Part shown: positions 59,207 through 64,000 of the stretch, in pieces
Numbering within the stretch: position 1 is the stretch's first letter
Layout: the number at the start of each line of letters is the position of its first letter
NCBI GenBank assembly: GCA_035531535.1
Contig: DATKSV010000164.1
Span: 10,790-74,789, forward strand
Length of the DNA: 64,000 nucleotides
Direction of reading: 5' to 3'
Source of the DNA: AG-12 sp035531535
GTDB lineage: Bacteria > Chloroflexota > Dormibacteria > Aeolococcales > Bog-877
Translations under genes and position numbers: made by a program
The notes under the pieces: model-generated
Seen by the model: only the letters and a program-made list of their open reading frames with translations
What the model was told of the DNA's origin: nothing
Database searches by the model: none

Positions 59207-59733
59207 ATCGGTGGCTGGAGGGCCGGAACCGGGGGCGGCAGAACTCCCCGCCGGGCAGCGTCGCGAGCCAGAAGCTGCCGGGTGGCGGCTGTCATCCGCT
59301 CCGCAGCGGAGGGCAGATCGTGATCGTGGCCGAGCAGGTGGAGCAGCCCATGCACCGCCAGCAAGCGCAGCTCGGACGGTGCATCGTCACCCGCTGCTGC
59401 CGCCTGGGCCACGGCGGTCTCGACTGAGATCACGATGTCTCCGAGCAGCGTGGCCGCCCCGGGTGGCATCTGGAAACCCGACCCCGGCTCCGCTTCGGCG
59501 GCTGGAAACGCCAGCACATCCGTGGCCTCATCCAGGCCGGCGAAACGCTGGTTGAGACGGCGCACCTCATTCGCGGTCAGCAACCGGCAGGAGACCTCTG
59601 ACCCCTCCAGCCCGAGGTCATGCAGCGCACGCTCCAGCAGCCCCGCCAGATCGACGTTCCGGGCCAGCTCAAGGTCCACGTTCGCGAGATGGCTCGAGAA
59701 CTCAACTTCCACCGACCCATCGGGGTCAACCAA
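59203..59733 (-). CDS. ybeY: Endoribonuclease YbeY
   Basis: About 176 aa from TTG at 59733; GTG at 59712 would give 169. The frame runs much further upstream but that part is rpsU in another frame. Zinc site HGLLHLLGHDHD near the end, and the family motifs VRRLNQRFAGLDEATDVLAFP and LLGDIVISVETA. It acts in 16S rRNA maturation and ribosome quality control. It begins 11 nt after the rpsU stop. Confidence 0.93.
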   Translation of the reverse strand: MVDPDGSVEVEFSSHLANVDLELARNVDLAGLLERALHDLGLEGSEVSCRLLTANEVRRLNQRFAGLDEATDVLAFPAAEAEPGSGFQMPPGAATLLGDIVISVETAVAQAAAAGDDAPSELRLLAVHGLLHLLGHDHDLPSAAERMTAATRQLLARDAARRGVLPPPVPALQPPM

Positions 59734-59744
59734 GGCAGGACCGC

Positions 59745-59927
59745 TCAGACCTGCTTGGCTCTCCGCTTGCGCGCCGCCATGGTCTTCTTCTTGCGCCGAA
59801 TACTGGGCTTCTCGTAGAACTCGCGCCGCCTCACCTCGGTCAGAATGCCGTTCTGCTTGATCTTCTTGTTGAAGCGACGGAGCGCGCTTTCGAACGACTC
59901 CCCTTCCCGCAGTTTTACCTCCGACAG
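59745..59927 (-). CDS. rpsU: 30S ribosomal protein S21, CTG start codon
   Basis: 60 aa: SEVKLREGESFESALRRFNK, then KKIKQNGILTEVRRREFYEKPS and a basic tail IRRKKKTMAARKRRAKQV. This is a complete S21. The codon before SEV is CTG at 59927; three codons further upstream is an in-frame TGA, and no ATG, GTG, TTG or ATT/ATC occurs before the first residue. AGGAGG (59942-59937) sits nine nt upstream of the CTG. The next canonical start would lose half the protein. It leads the rpsU-ybeY-pth-mfd-mazG run. Confidence 0.93.
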   Translation of the reverse strand: MSEVKLREGESFESALRRFNKKIKQNGILTEVRRREFYEKPSIRRKKKTMAARKRRAKQV

Positions 59928-60224
59928 TGGATTTCACCTCCTCACGGCCGCAGTCAGCGGCCAGCTTGGCCGCCCGGCGGGCCACTCCTGATCAGGAGGA
60001 GATTGTATAGGTAGAGACCAAGGGGCCTGCGCCGTGGGTCCGGCCAGCCCCTTGGTGCACCCGGTCCGGCAGGCTCGCAGAGCCACCCGGTCGGAGCGCT
60101 CGAAGTCTCCGATCTCGCCCCAACGGCTGGCAATGTCCGGATCTATGCGTGGCCGAAGCCGAAGGGTGCCCCGCAGCGAGAATTCCGAGCCGGGGGACGA
60201 AGATTCCGGTCGCGGGACCGCTTG

Positions 60225-61067
60225 CTAGGAGGGCCGGCTCGCCATGGCAGGCTCTAGGTGGCCCTCCAGCAAGCTCACGGTCTGGGCCGGATCCTCCTGA
60301 AAAAACATGTGCCCGCGTCCTGGCAGCCACTCCAGCCGCGCGCCGGGAATTCGCTCGGCGAGAAGGGCGCCGTTGCCCGGGGGCATCACCACGTCAGCGG
60401 TGCCGTGGAGAACCATGGTCGGCGCCTCGATCCGGTCCAGATGGGCACCTGTGTCATGGCCCCGGATCGCCGCCCACTGAGCCCCGAAGACCCCTGCCCG
60501 GACCGGGTGGGTGGCTCGCCAACTGACGGCGTCCTCGATGACCTCAGGATGCGCCTCGCGCCAGCCCCGCTCATAGAGGACCTGACAGGCGACCCGGTAG
60601 GCGAGCCCCGGATCCTTGGCCTCGCCTCCGAGCAGGAGCCGGGTGTCGTTGGGATCGGCCCGCACCGCCAGAGGTCCACCCGGTCCGGTGCACCCCAACA
60701 CCAGCGAAGTCACCAGCCGAGGGTGCCGGATAGCCAGATGCTGGGCCACCATGCCCCCCATGGATACCCCGAAGACCGCTACCCCCTGAGGTTCCATCTC
60801 GGCGATGACCCTGGCCGCGTCATCGGCCAGCTGGTCCATGGTGTAGGGCCCCGGGGTGGCGTCTGAGCCCCCGATTCCCCGCTGATCGAGTGCCAGACAG
60901 CGCCAGTGCTCGGCGAGCTCAGCAATGTTCCACCCGAACGCATGGTGGTCCGTGCCCAGACCCGGGATGAGCAGCAGGGGCCGTCCGGACCCCAGCCCAT
61001 GCACGGCGATCCGCACGCCTGGCTCAACCTCAACCCGCCAAATCTTGCGCCCCGCTGGCCAGTCCAC
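60225..61067 (-). CDS. Alpha/beta-fold hydrolase
   Basis: 280 aa. Oxyanion region PLLLIPGLGTDHHAFGW, nucleophile elbow VFGVSMGGMVAQHLAIRHP (Ser about residue 101), acidic residue in HGTADVVMPPGNG and histidine in PGRGHMFFQEDP. These are the full catalytic triad of the hydrolase family. The substrate cannot be told. Divergent from rsmE with 74 nt between starts. Confidence 0.9.
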   Translation of the reverse strand: MDWPAGRKIWRVEVEPGVRIAVHGLGSGRPLLLIPGLGTDHHAFGWNIAELAEHWRCLALDQRGIGGSDATPGPYTMDQLADDAARVIAEMEPQGVAVFGVSMGGMVAQHLAIRHPRLVTSLVLGCTGPGGPLAVRADPNDTRLLLGGEAKDPGLAYRVACQVLYERGWREAHPEVIEDAVSWRATHPVRAGVFGAQWAAIRGHDTGAHLDRIEAPTMVLHGTADVVMPPGNGALLAERIPGARLEWLPGRGHMFFQEDPAQTVSLLEGHLEPAMASRPS

Positions 61068-61141
61068 GGCTCCATGGTACCTGGGCCCGATCGGATGGCC
61101 TCCCGCTCCGGCCCGCCCTGGCCGCCGGTGGATAGACTCCC

Positions 61142-61903
61142 ATGATGCCGGTCTTCTTCATCTCCCGCGATCAGGTGAGCCCCACCGGCGAGGTGCGCAT
61201 CGGGACTCCCGACGCCTGGCACATAGCGCGGGTGCTCCGTTCCCGTCCCGGAGAGATCCTCACCGTAGTCGCCGATGACGGCAGCGAATACGATGTGCGC
61301 CTGGATCGACTCGAGGCCGACCAGGTCACCGGAATGGTGGTCGCGTCGAGGCGGAACCGGCGCGAGCCAAGGGCGCAAATCCATCTCCTCCAGGCGCTCC
61401 CCAAGGGCACTGGGATGGCGGAGGTCTGCGAGCGCACATGCGAGCTGGGGGTGAGTTCCGTGTGGCCGCTGCTCACGAAGCGGTCCATCCCCCTCCCGGA
61501 GCCGGCGACCGCGGCCGCCAGGGTTCGCCGCTGGCAGGCGATCTCCCGCGAGGCGGCTCAACTCGCCGGCCGCTATCGCTCGCCGATGGTCCACGGGGTG
61601 AAGCCGCTCCTGGAGGCCCTCGAGGAGCTCCAGGCCGAGGCTCCCGAGATTCAGCTCTTCGTCTGTCACGAGGACGAGCGCAGGCAGGGCCTGGCCACGG
61701 TGGTTTGGGCCTGGGAGAAGCCCACCGGAATCCTGGTGGGGCCCGAGGGCGGCTTCGACCCCGAGGAGGTGCAACAGCTCGCCGCCAGGGGGGCCAGACC
61801 CGTATCCCTCGGTCCTCGCAATCTGCGCGCCGGGTTGGCTGGATTGGTAGCCACAACCGTGCTGCTGGCCCGCTCGGGAGACCTGGAGGCGATCGGGGGA
61901 TGA
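61142..61903 (+). CDS. rsmE: 16S rRNA (uracil(1498)-N(3))-methyltransferase
   Basis: 253 aa. N-terminal PUA-like part (FFISRDQVSPTGEVRIG, WHIARVLRSRPGE) and a SPOUT domain with LLQALPKGTGMAEVCERTCELGV, AAQLAGRYRSP and ILVGPEGGFDPEEV. The C-terminal knot reads LGPRNLRAGLAG where the family usually has LGxRILRTETA, so the glutamate-threonine pair is changed. It methylates U1498 of 16S rRNA. GalT-like gene follows after 31 nt. Confidence 0.93.
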   Translation: MMPVFFISRDQVSPTGEVRIGTPDAWHIARVLRSRPGEILTVVADDGSEYDVRLDRLEADQVTGMVVASRRNRREPRAQIHLLQALPKGTGMAEVCERTCELGVSSVWPLLTKRSIPLPEPATAAARVRRWQAISREAAQLAGRYRSPMVHGVKPLLEALEELQAEAPEIQLFVCHEDERRQGLATVVWAWEKPTGILVGPEGGFDPEEVQQLAARGARPVSLGPRNLRAGLAGLVATTVLLARSGDLEAIGG

Positions 61904-61934
61904 GAGCCGGGTGGCCCAGCCGCGGTGACCGCGG

Positions 61935-62984
61935 GTGACGATCCGTTTCGCCCGGCAAGTGAGGACGGGGTCGTACCTGATGCCGGACGGCCAGGGAGGC
62001 TTGCGAGAGGTGGATTTGGCCGTCGAGCTTCGCCGCGATCCGCTCACCGGCAGAAGCGGTCGATTGGCCCACTTTCAAGGCTTCAAGCTGCATCCGGTGG
62101 ACATCAGCCAGGCGGTGGAGTCGAGCCGGGAACACTGTCCCTTCTGCCCGGAGCGGGTGCTTAAGGTGACCCCGTTGCTGCCCTCCCGGCTCGCCCCCGA
62201 GGGCCGGATCCGGCAGGGGGAAGCCCTGCTCTTTCCCAACATCTCTCCGTATGACCGGCACAGCGTGGTGGTAACCCTGACCAGAGAGCACTTCGTGGCC
62301 CCGGGGCGTTTCACCACTACCCAGCTAGCCGATGGCTTGGGGGCGGCCCGACAGTACTTCCTGGCCCTGGCTCCGGTGCCCCGGGGCACCTACTCGCTGG
62401 TGACCTGGAACTACATGCCCCTGGCTGGCGCCACCCAGGTCCATGCCCACCTCCAGGCATTCTCCACCGACCGTCCCGGTGGACTGCTGGAAGAGGAGGT
62501 GCGGCGCAGCCGGAGCTTCTTCCGACGGCGAGGGTTGAGCTTCTGGGAGGAGCTGATCGGCCAGGAGCGGACCCTCGGTCAGCGCTTCCTGGCCGAGGGG
62601 CGGCACAGCGCCTGGCTGACCTCATTCGTGTCTCGGAGCGTGATCTCGGATGTTATGGCGGTATTCCCCCATCGGCAGTCCTTGGAGGAACTCTCAGAGG
62701 ACGCGATCCACGAGTTCGCGACTGGGATCATCGCCGCCATCCGCTTCTTTGGAGAGGAGGGCGTGGTCGCCTTCAACCTGGCCCTTTATCCAGCCCCGCA
62801 GGAGCAGAACAGCGGGCACTCCTGGCTCCACGCCCGACTCTCACCGCGGATCTACTTCATGCCCTCGATCCGGGGCTCCGACACCACCAGCTGGCAGCAC
62901 CTGCTCGACGAGCCATTCATGGTGCGCAGCCCGGAGGCGCTGGCCGAACAGCTCCGGCCGGCGCTGGCGGCGGCCCTACGCTGA
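61935..62984 (+). CDS. Galactose-1-phosphate uridylyltransferase-like protein
   Basis: 349 aa from GTG at 61935. HIT-superfamily GalT signs: zinc motif HCPFCPERV (about residue 67), PNISPYDRHSVVV, and the active-site region NYMPLAGATQVHAHLQ, with HxH as the nucleotidyl-binding histidine pair (family consensus HPHxQ). The C-terminal half has SGHSWLHARLSPRIYF. It may transfer UMP between hexose phosphates, or be a related nucleotidyltransferase; no other galactose gene is nearby. Confidence 0.8.
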   Translation: MTIRFARQVRTGSYLMPDGQGGLREVDLAVELRRDPLTGRSGRLAHFQGFKLHPVDISQAVESSREHCPFCPERVLKVTPLLPSRLAPEGRIRQGEALLFPNISPYDRHSVVVTLTREHFVAPGRFTTTQLADGLGAARQYFLALAPVPRGTYSLVTWNYMPLAGATQVHAHLQAFSTDRPGGLLEEEVRRSRSFFRRRGLSFWEELIGQERTLGQRFLAEGRHSAWLTSFVSRSVISDVMAVFPHRQSLEELSEDAIHEFATGIIAAIRFFGEEGVVAFNLALYPAPQEQNSGHSWLHARLSPRIYFMPSIRGSDTTSWQHLLDEPFMVRSPEALAEQLRPALAAALR

Positions 62985-63005
62985 CACCGCCGCGGCCGAG
63001 TTGAC

Positions 63006-63662
63006 TTAGGATGTCGGGCAGCCGAAGCTCCCGGAGACCGATAGCGAGCCGCTCCCAGAGTTGCCTCCAACCCGCACCAGGGTGACAGCCAGGGTTCCCT
63101 CCACGACGGCGGTGGTGGCCGGATCGCCGCTGAGGGTGACAGTGCCACTGGCTCCGGGGGCGGCGCCATACAGGGGACTTGTGGCGACGAGCCCGACCTG
63201 CGGGGTCGAGTTCTCGAGGCCGCCCTGGCGCTGGCTGGGTGGCGTCCCGATCGACCAGGACCCGGGGCCGAGCGCGGGGTCAGAGATGTCCAGGGTGACC
63301 CAGTAGGAGCGGCCGGCAACCAAGCCCTCGAGCGCGAGAGTCACGGTGCCATTGGCGGCGCTGCAGGAATGCCCCTCCAGGGCGGTCATGCTGCCCACCA
63401 CCGCTCCATCGAAGCGGAGGTCAATCTGATTCGGTGCCGACGCCGACGCGCTCGGACTGGGCGCGGCGGTCGGCGAAGGGCTGGCCGGAGTGACAGCCAG
63501 GTGCGGGCTGGCGGTGGCCCGAGCGCGCGGCGTGGTTGCGGGGGAGGTGCCACAGGCGGCCAGCCCCAAGCTCGCCAGCACCGCCGCTGCCGCCGCGGCC
63601 AGCAGCCTGGCCCTCACCACGGCGAGCGCCCCAACCGCCGCGGGTGCCCGGTCGTAAAGCAA
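63006..63662 (-). CDS. Putative secreted lipoprotein, unknown function
   Basis: Up to 218 aa. Signal peptide ARLLAAAAAAVLASLGLAAC with lipobox LAAC, then a Thr/Pro/Ser/Ala-rich linker (residues 40-78), and a beta-rich domain with two cysteine-containing ends (GHSCSAANGTVTLALEG, SVSGSFGCP). The start is uncertain; a later GTG just before the signal peptide is plausible. No family recognised. Convergent with the GalT-like gene. Confidence 0.7.
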   Translation of the reverse strand: MLYDRAPAAVGALAVVRARLLAAAAAAVLASLGLAACGTSPATTPRARATASPHLAVTPASPSPTAAPSPSASASAPNQIDLRFDGAVVGSMTALEGHSCSAANGTVTLALEGLVAGRSYWVTLDISDPALGPGSWSIGTPPSQRQGGLENSTPQVGLVATSPLYGAAPGASGTVTLSGDPATTAVVEGTLAVTLVRVGGNSGSGSLSVSGSFGCPTS

Positions 63663-63859
63663 GCCATCATCAGGGCAACGCCCAGCGCACGGTGATCGTT
63701 TCGGCCACCTTCAACGGGAAACCTCTCCCAACCGCAATTTGACCGCGGGCACCGCCTACAACCGCTCCGCCTTCCGGGCTCGGTGGCACCCTTTGTTGTC
63801 GTCCCTCACGTACTCCGGAGTCGTCCCTGCCCGCGAGCCCACCAGCGAACCAAACCTAA

Positions 63860-63885
63860 ATAGAAGGGCCGGATAGAAGGGCCGG
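63860..63885. repeat. Tandem 13-bp repeat
   Basis: ATAGAAGGGCCGG occurs twice without a gap, 8 nt left of the terminator hairpin. Function unknown; it may be noise or a protein-binding site. Confidence 0.6.
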
Positions 63886-63892
63886 TCACAGA

Positions 63893-63923
63893 AATGGCCC
63901 CGGGGTTCGACCCCAGGGCCATT
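63893..63923 (-). terminator. Probable terminator of the gene at the right edge
   Basis: Stem AATGGCCC/GGGCCATT, one C/A mismatch, then GGGGT/ACCCC around a 3-nt loop. On the minus strand it is followed by a weak TTCTGT run and lies 23 nt after a stop codon at 63947. The inner part looks like a tRNA T-arm but no other tRNA parts are present. Confidence 0.65.
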
Positions 63924-63946
63924 CTCACCGTTTGCCTCAGCGGCTG

Positions 63947-64000
63947 TCAGCTAGGCGCCACGCTGGCTTCCAGCACCTTCGGCTCAGCAGCGGCCTGGCC
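63947..64000 (-). CDS. C-terminal end of an unidentified protein (partial)
   Basis: Only 17 codons are in the window: GQAAAEPKVLEASVAPS then TGA. The Ala/Glu/Pro-rich tail gives no family. The hairpin directly after the stop supports a real gene entering from the right. Confidence 0.5.
   Translation of the reverse strand, partial: GQAAAEPKVLEASVAPS

Noticed and set aside
59734..59985. Long N-terminal extension of YbeY
   Set aside because: This stretch is rpsU (S21) read in another frame; S21 is conserved, the extension is not.
63902..63914. tRNA T-arm-like sequence GGGGTTCGACCCC
   Set aside because: It is the centre of a longer stem-loop directly after a stop codon; no acceptor, D-arm or anticodon arm fits around it.
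1..64000. CRISPR arrays, rRNA genes, phage structural or biosynthetic clusters
   Set aside because: No regularly spaced repeats, rRNA segments or such genes were seen on reading the whole window.

Overview
The window is about 64 kb of high-GC bacterial chromosome, mostly core housekeeping genes packed in short-gap or overlapping operons, almost all on the minus strand. Gene content fits a single-membrane (monoderm-type), Chloroflexota/Dormibacterota-like bacterium. It has ScpA/ScpB, a SigB/SigF-type sigma factor with an RsbW-like partner, a ClpC-YacL-IspD-IspF-CysS-RlmB order known from Gram-positives, a baseplate-J-like membrane protein of the kind seen in Chloroflexota, Asp23, MltG, lipobox lipoproteins and no outer-membrane genes. 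The lineage is an inference from gene content; no rRNA gene is present.

Layout. 1-11.2 kb: DinG-type helicase (cut by the left edge), cmk, rluB, scpB, scpA, recN, nadK, a DUF212 phosphatase-like protein, xseB, xseA, nusB, asp23 and efp. 11.5-12.9 kb (+): an HD-GYP protein. 13.3-22.5 kb: prepilin peptidase, mltG, ruvX, baseplate-J-like protein, ftsA-like, alaS, sigma factor and RsbW-like protein. 22.7-29 kb: aspS, hisS, rel and heme O synthase. 29.4-30.1 kb: a PRC-barrel protein and a 51-aa membrane protein. 30.2-37.0 kb: a mobile-DNA zone with an IstB transposase-helper pseudogene, then a 5.9-kb integrative element bounded by a perfect 44-bp repeat of the 3' part of an intact tRNA-Thr(TGT). 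The element carries a tyrosine integrase, a BrnT/BrnA-like toxin-antitoxin pair, a GNAT acetyltransferase and a secreted BNR-repeat lipoprotein. 37-46.5 kb: rlmB, cysS, ispF, ispD, yacL-like, clpC and rpsA. 46.7-52.3 kb: a small conserved-type ORF, panC, panB, a DUF2520 protein, ftsH, tRNA-Met and tRNA-fMet. 52.3-60 kb: BNR lipoprotein, FtsB-like protein, mazG, mfd, pth, ybeY and rpsU. 60.2-64 kb: alpha/beta hydrolase, rsmE, a GalT-like protein, a lipoprotein and the 3' end of another gene with its terminator.

How the genes fit together. The minus-strand runs are typical translation, replication and division operons: many adjacent genes overlap by 1-11 nt, which suggests translational coupling. 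The most unusual observations are: (i) rpsU, and probably ruvX, can only be read with a CTG start codon, each behind a Shine-Dalgarno sequence; (ii) the tRNA-Thr integrative element has exact att repeats, and integrase-tail-like fragments near its left boundary suggest repeated use of the site; (iii) the toxin gene has a palindrome over its probable promoter and may be leaderless; (iv) the DinG homologue lacks the first iron-sulfur cysteine; (v) the RsbW-like protein lacks the usual GHKL kinase residues. No CRISPR array, phage structural cluster or biosynthetic cluster was seen.
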